DNA of 32,498 bases. It comes from Chitinivibrionales bacterium. GTDB lineage: Bacteria; Fibrobacterota; Chitinivibrionia; Chitinivibrionales; JANQEN01. Under the pieces are notes generated by a model. That model was not told where the DNA came from. It made no database searches and worked only from the letters and a program-made list of their open reading frames with translations. Position 1 is the first letter of the stretch. The number at the start of each line of letters is the position of its first letter. The DNA lies in NCBI GenBank assembly GCA_028278335.1, contig JANQEN010000006.1, positions 1-32,498 of the forward strand. Direction: 5' to 3'. Positions 1 through 7,742 of this stretch are shown piece after piece. A program made the translations under genes and the position numbers.

Positions 1-150
1 GAAGTGCAAGATTATGATTTAGTAAGACTTGAAGGTTTTGAAGGGCATATCTACAAGGTGATATGGCCGAAAAGCCTGAAAGTCTTAATGAGCATAGGAA
101 TATGCTTCTGCGCTGCTTCCTATTTCATAATCTGGGTTAATGATAAAAGG
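1..150. repeat. Left arm of a 150-bp inverted repeat
   Basis: This stretch matches the reverse complement of 2092-2241 over about 150 bases with scattered mismatches, by eye roughly 85 percent identical. The match may continue left of the window edge. The arms enclose the beta-propeller gene at 710-1975. Both arms read as similar peptides in one frame (EGFEGHIYKVIWPKSLKVL here, ESFEGHIYNVIWPKSLKVL in the other arm), so they could be fragments of a decayed gene. I see no ribosome binding site, so I do not call a gene. Confidence 0.75.
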
Positions 151-249
151 CTACTAACTTCTTTGCTAGATACTAATAATATACAAAAAATTATTATTAT
201 CACCGGGAAAAACAAAAGGAAGTACAACATTACCATTAATTTGTTTTAG

Positions 250-709
250 TCTTACAGGTTAATAATTTTATGTAATCCATTTACCTGGCCCTTCGATCAA
301 GGCTTGTCTGTTTTAGCTTTTCAGACTATTAAATGATGGGCAGGGGCGTAGCTAAAGATCCAGGTGGATAGGCTGCTATAAAAAGTTGTATTATGGAGGG
401 TTGAGCGGATAGCGAAAACCGACAAAATGTTACTTTTGATTTGACTAAAGAATATTACATGATAAAGCTAAAACTAGTCTTATACTTGCCAATAATTATT
501 TGTATTTCCTGTATATAAAAAAAGGCAATATTAGCGACTCTTTTTATTCAAACGTTAATAACTATTGTTGGGTTAGAATAAAATTAAAAAAAGAAACGAT
601 GGCAAGATAAAAAAGCTTTACAAAGTAGTCACTATATTACACCGGCCAAAAGCCTTATAAACAAAATATTGCCATGATCGTGCTTTTGGGCGGTCTGTTG
701 TTTTTGATA
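250..709. other. Gene-free stretch
   Basis: I see no supported coding region. An 8-bp inverted pair (CCAAAAGC and GCTTTTGG, within about 645-690) lies just downstream of the minus-strand gene ending at 710. It has no following T-run, so it is at most a weak terminator. Confidence 0.5.
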
Positions 710-1975
710 TTATCGCAGGTGAACCATTTTTTGAGTAACCTGGCCATTTGAATAGACGGTCCTTTGCAATAGAATGCTGTTAAGCATTTTATAATGCCTA
801 AACCTATTCTCAAGTAGATCAATCTTTTGGCCACGCATATTAAAATATTCTTTACGTAGAACAATACCAGGTTGAAAGCCTTTTTTTCCCTTTGTTCGAT
901 AGGGTGAATATTTTATGGCTATATTGTTTCCCGTAACCGTGCACAGAAGGCCACCTTTTTTCGTACCAGCAAAAACCCTATTGCTGCAATGCCACAGAGG
1001 GCCATATCCATTTTTTAATACCTTATTTCCCGTATCCACTGCTGCAACCCATGTACCCTGCTCAGTAAATTCCCACAATGTATCCTTAGTGCACACATAG
1101 CCATGGTTAGATGCCACAAAGCGAATACACTCAGCAGAAGCACCATCATAGGAATTCAATGCCACAGTGTCCACATCCCAAGTTTTCCCCGCATCAGATG
1201 TTTTGTGAACCTTTCCGCAAATATATCGATACATGTACCCCGAAGTATCAGCAACTTCTGACGCAATATACCAGTGAGTTTCACTGAACAAATGCATCTG
1301 TCTGATCATTGCCCAGTATGGGGCAGGTTGGCTGATATCGGGAATAGAACCTACTTTTTTCCATGTGCTACCATTGTTGTCACTTTTATAAATATCTTTG
1401 CCATACTCGTCAGAAGCAATATAATTCGAACCGCCTAGATAATTCAGATCACGAGGAAATATTGGAATCAGTTTCTCCTCCCAAGTACGCCCACCATCAA
1501 CTGTGCGAACACGATAGGATTTAGTTTGAGTCTGAATATCACGATTGTAATACCATCCAGTATCTGGAGAAGTAAAAAACAAATTTGCCTTATACGGTTT
1601 AGCAAATTGGGTTTTTCTGTGATAGATAGTATCCCATGTTGTACCTGCATCATGAGTAAAGTAGATAAAATGACTATATTTTTCGGTTATTATATAACAA
1701 TCTTTACCAGAAGGAACAAACATATCATTAATATCTTTAAGATTGAAAGGGATAGTGATCTCATTCCAGGTGTTTCCCGTATCTGTGGAACGATAAACCT
1801 TGCCATCACTTACCTGGGCACACCAAAGTGTATCAACAGAATTTGATTTAACTATTACATCCTGCCATTTTTGAGTATCAGGGATTACCTGGCGCCATTG
1901 TGATTGTGAAAAGGAGATAGTCACAACTGCAAATAAAAGCAGTGAAACTCTAATGCTATAGATATAAAAGTTCAT
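710..1975 (-). CDS. Exported Asp-box (BNR/YCF48-like) beta-propeller protein
   Basis: The 421-residue product starts with a signal peptide (hydrophobic segment about residues 8-22, likely cleavage after SFS or SFSQ). Five Asp-box motifs of the S/T-x-D-x-G-x-T-W type lie at about residues 63-70, 107-114, 158-165, 197-205 and 259-266. Such motifs mark sialidase-type or YCF48/photosystem-assembly-like propellers, and they do not by themselves show enzymatic activity. The C-terminal part (about 360-421) contains FNMRGQKI, resembling the short beta-rich tails of type IX-exported proteins, although the tail is degenerate. The start has good signal-peptide logic and a GGGGAGGA ribosome binding site at about 1983-1990. 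It stands alone on the minus strand between inverted repeat arms. Its substrate or partner is unknown. Confidence 0.8.
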   Translation of the reverse strand: MNFYIYSIRVSLLLFAVVTISFSQSQWRQVIPDTQKWQDVIVKSNSVDTLWCAQVSDGKVYRSTDTGNTWNEITIPFNLKDINDMFVPSGKDCYIITEKYSHFIYFTHDAGTTWDTIYHRKTQFAKPYKANLFFTSPDTGWYYNRDIQTQTKSYRVRTVDGGRTWEEKLIPIFPRDLNYLGGSNYIASDEYGKDIYKSDNNGSTWKKVGSIPDISQPAPYWAMIRQMHLFSETHWYIASEVADTSGYMYRYICGKVHKTSDAGKTWDVDTVALNSYDGASAECIRFVASNHGYVCTKDTLWEFTEQGTWVAAVDTGNKVLKNGYGPLWHCSNRVFAGTKKGGLLCTVTGNNIAIKYSPYRTKGKKGFQPGIVLRKEYFNMRGQKIDLLENRFRHYKMLNSILLQRTVYSNGQVTQKMVHLR

Positions 1976-2091
1976 CCAAATCCTCCCCAGGATTGATTAA
2001 GTGATTAATAAATTTATGAGATTGATAACACTGGATTGATTAAAATAGTGATTTTAAACCTTTAAATCAAGCAAAATGCCTACCTGGAATT

Positions 2092-2241
2092 TAATATTTC
2101 ATTATCCCAGATTATGCAATAGAAAGTAGCACAGAAACGCAATTCTATACCCATTAAGACTTTCAGGCTTTTCGGCCATATCACATTGTAGATATGCCCT
2201 TCAAAACTTTCAAATCTTATTAAATCATAATCTTGCACTTC
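2092..2241. repeat. Right arm of a 150-bp inverted repeat
   Basis: This is the reverse-complement partner of 1-150, best conserved at GAAGGGCATATCTACAA and GATATGGCCGAAAAGCCTGA (read on the minus strand). It lies upstream of the beta-propeller gene and directly before the dispersed repeat at 2301. I see no transposase between the arms. Confidence 0.75.
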
Positions 2242-2300
2242 TGCATCTACCCTACTGCATAATCTGGGCTAAACAAAAGCATCTCTGGGCGCAGGCAAGA

Positions 2301-2613
2301 AGCGACCCTACGATTATAAGAAGTGTGGAGTTGAGAGTGCCTAAAGTGAGCAAAAATGTAAAAAAGTCTCTATAATATTTTCGACATTTGACTTTAGGCT
2401 TTCGACTATCGTTTAATCTTTTGCGCCAGGGATGAGAAAGGTGCACAGCAGTGTTTTTGCGCAGCAAAAATACCGGAGCGATAGCGGAGCCTGGAGCAAG
2501 CCCGGTTCGAGGCGAAAGCCGAGAAGGCGCCCATATTAAATGTATCAATCATATAATCTAAGTGTGTTGAAATACCTAAAAGCAATTTAATATAGAGGGG
2601 ATCTCTCCCACCC
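2301..2613 (+). repeat. Dispersed repeat, copy A
   Basis: This about 310-bp element is a near copy of 15546-15836 in the same orientation. It has a head (ATAAGAAGTGTGGAGTTGAG, then GCCTAAAGTGAGC), the joint ATCTTTTGCGCCAGGGATGA, a GC-rich module with GCGATAGCGGAGCCTGGAGC, and an AT-rich tail ending in CTCCCACCC. Copy A carries about 22 extra bases (2383-2405) that copy B lacks. Minus-strand reading frames over it are by-products of the repeat, not genes. Confidence 0.85.
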
Positions 2614-2639
2614 AAAAATTTCTTTTAATTCACCATAAA

Positions 2640-2674
2640 AAATCCTATTCATTGCAAAGCAACAAATAGGATTT
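2640..2674 (-). terminator. Intrinsic terminator of the DNRLRE selenoprotein candidate
   Basis: On the minus strand the perfect 10-bp stem AAATCCTATT / AATAGGATTT is followed by a run of T. It lies about 65 bases past the stop at 2738. A second small hairpin built from two ACCGGT palindromes (2681-2702) lies between the gene and this terminator. Confidence 0.8.
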
Positions 2675-2737
2675 CCGTGTACCGGTGAAATAACATTTAC
2701 CGGTTTTATTAATTTTATGCGCTTTACCGGTCTGAAT

Positions 2738-3640
2738 TTATTTATGTATCATTGCTTTCATTGTTGTTATAGTTTTTCCTCTTTTTAATGTAACAAAATG
2801 GATTCCAGAATTCAGATTAGTTGACAATGTTTTCCATTGTTGTACAGCAATACCAGAAGACCTATACACTGTTTTTCCCAAGGCATTTGTTACTGAAACC
2901 GCATAATGATCCTTCAGAGGAATAGAGAGTGCAATGTGTCCATCGGTTATTTTCATTTGAATGCCATTCGTACCGATAGTTTTAGATTGCACTATTGGTG
3001 TTGGCTCCTTATACTCAATAGTGAGTTTCGGTCTCTTTGTTGCATCACTTGCCTCGGAGGACACATACACTAAATTTTTTTCATGAGTAGATTGATTAAA
3101 AGGAATTTTAATCATGAATCCATGATTTTCTGCACTATTATCGATGAATTCTTTTATTGCTTTTGATACATCAAATTCTTCCCAGGAGTTTTCTGATGAA
3201 GAAGAATTTTTAACCAACGCTGGCTTTTCTATGGAATTATTTATATCCCAATCAACGCTGGATTCATTCCAACTAGCAGTAATTTTATAACAGTCTTTTG
3301 ACGTTCCAAATTTTTTAACAAACATTCCCAAAGTTGCTTTTACGATTTCTCCATTAACTGAAATCCCATCTAAATCAAATTTCACAGCTACTTGAGACTG
3401 ACCAGTCTCGGGAGTACCTCCTCATCAACCACCAGAGCAGTACGAGCTTGATAATTTTAATTCAGATTCATCACCTGATGGTTTGTTCCAATTAATTGCA
3501 TTTCCCGAAAATAAATAGGAGTCTTCACAACCGGTATAACCGTCACTGCCGTTTTGTAGTATAATCTTCTTATTTTGTGCAAAGACTATACTTATTCCTA
3601 CAAATAGCATTATGAGGAATAACATTTTAATTTTTTTCAT
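2738..3640 (-). CDS. Exported DNRLRE-domain protein with tandem in-frame UGA (candidate Sec72-Sec73)
   Basis: Read through two adjacent TGA codons (3425-3427 and 3422-3424), one frame encodes 300 residues. Residues 1-22 are a signal peptide ending VFAQ. The body matches DNRLRE (CBM96-like) surface beta-sandwich domains: GYTGCEDSYL near 34-43, VKFDLDG near 86-92, ASWNES, FDVSKAI and KRPKLTIEY. The last 70 or so residues look like a type IX-style sorting domain (VSVTNALGKTVYRSSG). Before and after the TGA pair the frame, domain homology and codon use continue unbroken. The pair sits in the loop CSGG-xx-GGTPETG, with Cys38 and Cys68 nearby. Trp is written TGG elsewhere in this gene. A perfect hairpin with a GGTC loop follows 18 nt after the second TGA. 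Selenocysteine fits best; Trp or Gly recoding, or decay, are alternatives. Conventional callers would split this into a 71-residue and a 215-residue piece. Confidence 0.75.
3394..3421 (-). promoter_or_regulatory. Candidate bacterial SECIS hairpin after the tandem TGA
   Basis: Reading the minus strand from just after the second TGA, an 18-nt stretch ends in the 5' arm GAGACT (3409-3404). Then come the loop GGTC (3403-3400) and the 3' arm AGTCTC (3399-3394), a perfect 6-bp stem. Bacterial SECIS elements lie inside the coding region just past UGA, with a short apical loop having G in the first two positions. Distances are 18 nt from the second and 21 nt from the first TGA. The same GGUC loop at 18 nt is what I recall for E. 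coli fdhF. One hairpin would have to serve both UGA codons. Confidence 0.7.
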
Positions 3641-4943
3641 AAAAAACCTTTCATTATGAAAGCTTTAAGTGGTTAGTTTGCAGGTAAATAATTTATAAAA
3701 AATTATCTATTCTTAAGGTACTATCCACCTCCTTTCATTTTAATCTAATATTCCATAAAAGAAGAGCCATTTTTAATCTCCTGTATTATAAATGGCTCCT
3801 ATCAATAGATGATTTTAAACAAGTTAATTCATTCAATATGTCTAGCTGTAACGCTATACCAGCATAACAGAGAAGCAAGTACTTTAAATAGCGCAGGTCG
3901 AACATTAGGAATACCACGATTTCCCTTATGAGAATTATTGAAAAACTGCAGGTTAACTACCTCGAAAGAGCGATAACCTCAATTATGTAATGCTAAATAG
4001 CTCATAGAAATTTAGTGACAATTAGGTAAATAGCAATGCAACTATGTATCTATTAAATTAATATATTTAAACTGGAATGTTGGATATTTTTATCAATCTA
4101 TTCATTTTTTTATAGGTTCTTCTTATTAATCTTCTCCCATTTTCCCTAATAGCCGAATTTACTGTGCTTTGATTGTTAGTGATCGATATAGCATTATTGT
4201 GTTAATAATTATTTGGGCCTTACCCTGCTTTGCAGGGTCGCCGTGGTTCCAGGCTACCTTCCAGTCGGTCCTCACTTCGTTCGGACTGGCCTCCGGCCAC
4301 CTTCCACCTGGCTAAGGCAAAAGATTAAAAGATTGCCAAAAGTCTAAAACCAAATGTCGAAAAAGTATCATAGGATTTATTTAACTTTAACTTACTTTAG
4401 GCACTTTAAACTCCACACTCTTTTTCTCCGCAGGAACACTGCTTGTCTACACATCTTCAATTCATATATGCAAAATATTATGTAGTGTGCCAACCGTGAG
4501 GGAGCGGAGTATATACCACTCTTGGGATAATCATAATCACAACAAATCCCAAGCCCTGGAAAGACGAAAAAAACTAAACCTTTGCATGGCGCTTTCAAAA
4601 AATGTCTGAATCAGGATGGTCACGATAAAAGGATACACAGGATAACAATAATGTATAGCAACTACAATTTCTGTATATCTTGCCAATCCTTCAATCCGGT
4701 AAATTCTGATTCTGACAATGGATTATTTGAAACCTGACCATAACACCAACCCTTGGAGGGGAAACATTGTATACGCAGGCAGACAGTTCTCTCCTTGTTT
4801 TAAAATTTTGGAAAATATATTAGTATTAAAATTTAGGAAGATATGTATATTATTAAATATCACAATGACCAACCCAAACTTTATTAGCATTTAAATAGAA
4901 AGTATTGTAGTTTTCAACTAAACTTTATAAAAAAGGAGGACAA
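3641..4943. other. 1.3-kb gene-free stretch between the two candidate selenoprotein genes
   Basis: The two selenoprotein candidates are divergent, so both promoters should lie here, but I cannot place them. The only structured element is the inverted dispersed repeat at 4212-4425. Around 4600-4645 there is a TCAGGATGGTCACGAT-type sequence resembling intergenic repeat remnants. I find no tRNA (in particular no tRNA-Sec) and no convincing gene. The small open frame at 4392-4598 has no ribosome binding site or recognisable content. Confidence 0.5.
4212..4425 (-). repeat. Dispersed repeat, inverted variant copy (D)
   Basis: On the minus strand this copy shares the head of copies A and B (GTGTGGAGTT, GTGCCTAAAGT, TTTTCGACATTTG, AATCTTTTGC). 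Its GC-rich module is different: ACCCTGC-TTT-GCAGGGT is a perfect hairpin and CCAGTC / GACTGG forms a second. So the family combines a constant head with exchangeable hairpin modules. Confidence 0.65.
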
Positions 4944-6023
4944 ATGTTGAATACATTAAAAACAACAGCATTGTTTTTAATATGCTCTGTCTTTATTGTA
5001 CAAGCAGTAACCTTAGTAGAATATGGTCACTGACTTACCTGAGGAACCCAGCAAGGCGTGACCTTGAAAATCGCCAATACTCTTAAAGAACTGGGTAAGA
5101 GTATTATTTTTCTTACACTTCATGACAAAGGAGGCTGAACCGGTCAAACAATATCTGAAGTTTCAGATAGCGGACAGGCTCATAGAGCAAAAGTATCATA
5201 TGGATTTGAAACAGGGGGTACCGCATATAATGGAATAGCTATACCTCAATATGGTTTTAATAAATCATATGTTGATATAGCGTATATTAAAAATAAGGGT
5301 GCAATCCAACAGCATGCAGATTTTGATTTAAAAATTACTGCAGTAAATGCAGCTAAAGACGTAGCAGATCTTAGTGTCACCATTAAGCCTAAGATTGCTA
5401 TACCAGACAGCGTGGTTATCCATGTGTTCCTTTATGAGTCATACGTAGACTATGGAGTCTACAATTTTCCAGGTACATTAGTCGAGAAATTTAATCACAA
5501 TGTCGTTAAAAGGATGCCTACCGGTTTTGATGGAACTCCTATTCCAGCACTTGCTGTGGGTCAAAATCATACGGTAAACGTTAAATTAAAAAGACACGCA
5601 ACCTATGATGTTGCTGACAGTATGAGAGTTGCAGTTGTACTTCAAAAAATTACCACCGTGATCCAGCAAGGTGCTGAAGTATTAAAAGCAAAAGAAGCAT
5701 TAGCTGCTGTTGACACTAAGGGGTCGCCATTTTTAAATACAATGATTATTGTAGGAAATTCAATAAAATTTCAAAGAAAGCAATACAAAAGCATCGCATT
5801 TAGAAATATAAAGGATAATGTTTACTCTTTTAATGTGCCTTTTAATAATTCAACAGTAGAACTGTTTACTGTATCTGGTAAGAAAATTAAATCTTTAAAA
5901 TTGTCTAACAAATCTATCGGTGAATCGGTGAATTTTAAAATTCCAAATTCAAAGGGTATGTATCTTCTTAACATAAGAGATAATAGAAACCAGGCAATCA
6001 ATTTAAAGATCCTAAATCATTAA
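4944..6023 (+). CDS. Exported Omp28-like thioredoxin-fold protein with three in-frame UGA (candidate Sec30-x-x-Sec33, Sec65)
   Basis: A strong ribosome binding site (AAGGAGG, 4933-4939) precedes ATG at 4944. A signal peptide follows, ending VQA at about residue 21. The frame runs 359 residues through TGA at 5031-5033, 5040-5042 and 5136-5138. LVEYGH-x-LT-x-GTQQG followed by SIIFLTLHDKGG matches the first beta-alpha-beta unit of Omp28-related thioredoxin-fold proteins, where the two x positions are the CxxC redox pair. FNHNVVKR (183-190) and EVLKAKEA (245-252) match the later Omp28 region. Residues about 270-359 form a type IX-like C-terminal domain (ELFTVSGKKI). The mature chain contains no Cys and no Trp. 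Hairpins follow the TGA codons. Inferred role: a cell-surface or periplasmic selenol/diselenide oxidoreductase. Conventional callers would report only the part from 5412. A terminator follows at 6050. Confidence 0.78.
5043..5066 (+). promoter_or_regulatory. Candidate SECIS hairpin for Sec30/Sec33
   Basis: After the second TGA, 14 nt lead up to the loop CGTGA (5057-5061), closed by the perfect 5-bp stem CAAGG (5052-5056) / CCTTG (5062-5066). The loop has G at position 2. Loop distance is 23 nt from the first TGA and 14 nt from the second, the latter slightly short of the usual 16-37 nt range. A competing fold pairs GGTCAC (5025-5030) with GTGACC (5058-5063) and encloses both TGA codons. Confidence 0.5.
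5139..5169 (+). promoter_or_regulatory. Candidate SECIS hairpin for Sec65
   Basis: The stem TATCTGA (5152-5158) / TCAGATA (5163-5169) is a perfect 7-bp match closing a 4-nt loop AGTT with G at position 2. The loop starts 20 nt after the TGA at 5136-5138, inside the usual bacterial SECIS distance. Confidence 0.65.
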
Positions 6024-6049
6024 GAGTAGAAATTCTAAATCTATATGTA

Positions 6050-6082
6050 AAGACCTCTGATTGTATTGGAGGTCTTTTTTTT
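6050..6082 (+). terminator. Intrinsic terminator after the Omp28-like gene
   Basis: A perfect 8-bp stem AAGACCTC / GAGGTCTT with an 11-nt loop is followed by an eight-T tract. It lies 27 bases past the TAA at 6021-6023. Its presence argues that transcription is meant to run to the end of the TGA-containing frame. Confidence 0.9.
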
Positions 6083-6092
6083 GATTTTGTAA

Positions 6093-6186
6093 CAATCTTT
6101 TGCGCCAGGGATATGCAGGGCAGCGAAAGCCGAGATAGCGCCCATGTTTAACCAAAAAGCAATTTTATACAGAGCCTCCCCCACCT
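6093..6186 (+). repeat. Dispersed repeat, internally deleted copy (C)
   Basis: This short copy keeps the joint CAATCTTTTGCGCCAGGGAT, the GCGAAAGCCGAGA-GCGCCCAT segment and the CCCCCACC end of copies A and B. It has lost most of the GC-rich middle. Confidence 0.7.
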
Positions 6187-6202
6187 ATAAAAAAACTCTA
6201 TA

Positions 6203-7387
6203 TCAGTTATTTTCAAAATTTACATATTCATCTACATATTGGTTAAATCCATCTCTTATGAGATTAAAAAAATCATAATTTTTTGACCAATCGGAACAGA
6301 TAGACTCCCCTATCAATTGACACATCTCTTTATTACAAAAGTTAAATGAGTGCTGTGAGAAAATATGATTCTTTGCTGTTAATCTACGAAACAAACGATC
6401 ATATTTACTTTCATTCTTGTTTACTCTGTGGATAGGATTAATTGATATATCAAATATTCGTTCAATAATCGCCAACATATCATCATAAGTGCGCGGTCGA
6501 GAATCAGAAATGGTATAGACTTTTGTATTTGATGTGCTGGTTAATTGGGAAAGTTTTAACATAGCCTTAGCGCAGAGGTCTACAGGAATTAAATGAGCAA
6601 GTGAGTTATTATTACACATTACTGAAAGTGATTTACCGGCCAGTCGAGAACGTAGTTTGTCGAATGCACCATAATATTCATATATTCCAAATACTGATGA
6701 GGTAAATCCTGTTTTGGAATCACCAATAATAATGGTAGGTCTAAAAATGGAATAGTCTAGGTCATCCTCAGAACATAACTCTAAAACTTTTTGTTCTGCA
6801 AGAGCTTTTGATTTGTCGTAACTATTAAAAAAACCTTTTTGGTTTTCATAAACACGCTCCCTGATGGGAGCACCATTTGTAAAATCTTTACCCCCAATAA
6901 AAGCAGTGGAGACATGGAAATATTTACATGAGGGATATTTTTTAACTAAGTTAATCAGATTTTCCGTACCGGTCACATTGGTTGCGTAGCTTTTTTCAAA
7001 ACTTTCTACATCATATTTCATATATGCAGCGCAGTTCCAAACCTCACACAGTGGAATAGTTTGAAGCCATTGCCGATCATTTTTCGATAATGCCAGCTCA
7101 GAATCTTTTATATCACACTCTATTGCTTTAATGGCGCAAAATTGGTGTTCATTCAACCTAAAAGCTGGATTGACCATTTCGTTGAATTTTTTAAGTTTTT
7201 CAATTCGGTGGGAGATGTTTTGCCCGTTACGTCTTGTTCCGCACAATACTACAGAATAACCGTTACAAACAAGGCCCCAAACTATATATTGGCCAAGAAA
7301 ACCTGAACCACCAGCAACCAATGCCCATTTCTTCGACTTCAAATGACCCCGCTTCAAATTAGTATTATTAGTGGTATTTATATTCAC
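6203..7387 (-). CDS. Extended SDR / thioester-reductase-like NAD(P)-dependent enzyme
   Basis: The 394-residue protein has a Rossmann glycine motif GGSGFLG at 26-32, the VWNCAA strand-end motif near 116-121 and the catalytic pair Y190-x-x-x-K194 (YDKSK). Length and layout fit the NAD-binding-4 / male-sterility / thioester-reductase type of extended SDR, which reduces acyl thioesters to aldehydes or alcohols, but sugar-nucleotide epimerases share the fold. The 20 or so N-terminal residues are Asn/Lys-rich and precede the fold. It is transcribed away from 7743 onward. With a second such enzyme (11345) and an acyl ligase (13890) nearby, an acyl-reduction pathway is plausible. The stop is TGA, read here as a true stop. 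Confidence 0.8.
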   Translation of the reverse strand: MNINTTNNTNLKRGHLKSKKWALVAGGSGFLGQYIVWGLVCNGYSVVLCGTRRNGQNISHRIEKLKKFNEMVNPAFRLNEHQFCAIKAIECDIKDSELALSKNDRQWLQTIPLCEVWNCAAYMKYDVESFEKSYATNVTGTENLINLVKKYPSCKYFHVSTAFIGGKDFTNGAPIRERVYENQKGFFNSYDKSKALAEQKVLELCSEDDLDYSIFRPTIIIGDSKTGFTSSVFGIYEYYGAFDKLRSRLAGKSLSVMCNNNSLAHLIPVDLCAKAMLKLSQLTSTSNTKVYTISDSRPRTYDDMLAIIERIFDISINPIHRVNKNESKYDRLFRRLTAKNHIFSQHSFNFCNKEMCQLIGESICSDWSKNYDFFNLIRDGFNQYVDEYVNFENN

Positions 7388-7742
7388 TTTGAACTATAGG
7401 TGAAAATATACGATGTAAAAATATCTTTTGCGACAACGGAAACGATGAAGAACTTACTGTGGTGGATATATGGTGTAACCAGGTTTACTCAATTATACCG
7501 CTTCTCAATAATCTTGTCCTATGTTGTGTGGCGGTATAACTGTTTCTATAAGAGTTTTGTCAAAAATCATGGGACAAAACTTTTGAGAAACAGTATAAGT
7601 GCGCTGCACCTTTTCTGGTTTTGTTTTAATATTCGAAATGCTAAGATTTTCATGAGATTGAATTATTTTATACTTATTGCCTTAATTGAGTTATGAAAAC
7701 CGACAAATTTGTATTCAACTGTATAATGGAAGGATACTGTAA
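7388..7742. other. Divergent intergenic region with a large hairpin
   Basis: This separates the minus-strand reductase from the plus-strand membrane protein and should carry both promoters. A 98-residue open frame starting with GTG at 7400 has no ribosome binding site and low-complexity hydrophobic content, so I do not call it. The main structure is the inverted repeat at 7540-7593. Confidence 0.5.
7540..7593. repeat. Imperfect 21-bp inverted repeat (hairpin)
   Basis: CTGTTTCTATAAGAGTTTTG... pairs with ...CAAAACTTTTGAGAAACAG around an 11-nt loop, with one bulge and one or two mismatches. No T-run follows. It may be an operator, an RNA structure or a small mobile-repeat remnant. Confidence 0.7.

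Noticed and set aside
4..249. 81-residue open frame at the window start
   Set aside because: No ribosome binding site visible; it covers the repeat arm and may be a gene fragment at best.
2252..2615. Minus-strand open frames of 98 and 69 residues
   Set aside because: They lie inside the dispersed repeat; a similar frame appears in copy B at 15614-15850.
3425..3640. A separate 71-residue secreted peptide ending at the first TGA
   Set aside because: The DNRLRE domain runs on in the same frame straight after the TGA pair, without a new ribosome binding site.
3641..4943. A tRNA-Sec or other selenocysteine gene near the candidates
   Set aside because: I found no tRNA-like fold and no selA, selB or selD reading frame anywhere in the window.
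5412..6023. A separate 203-residue gene starting with GTG at 5412
   Set aside because: It has no ribosome binding site and begins inside the Omp28-like fold. The upstream frame has a strong site, signal peptide and homology, interrupted only by TGA.
2738..6023. Both TGA-containing genes as pseudogenes
   Set aside because: All interruptions are TGA, none TAA/TAG or frameshift; two align with a CxxC motif and SECIS-like hairpins follow. Not fully excluded.
2738..6023. UGA read as Trp or Gly by a changed genetic code
   Set aside because: TGA ends several overlapping genes in the window and TGG is used for Trp in the DNRLRE gene itself.
7400..7696. 98-residue open frame
   Set aside because: GTG start without ribosome binding site, spans a large hairpin, and has low-complexity hydrophobic composition.
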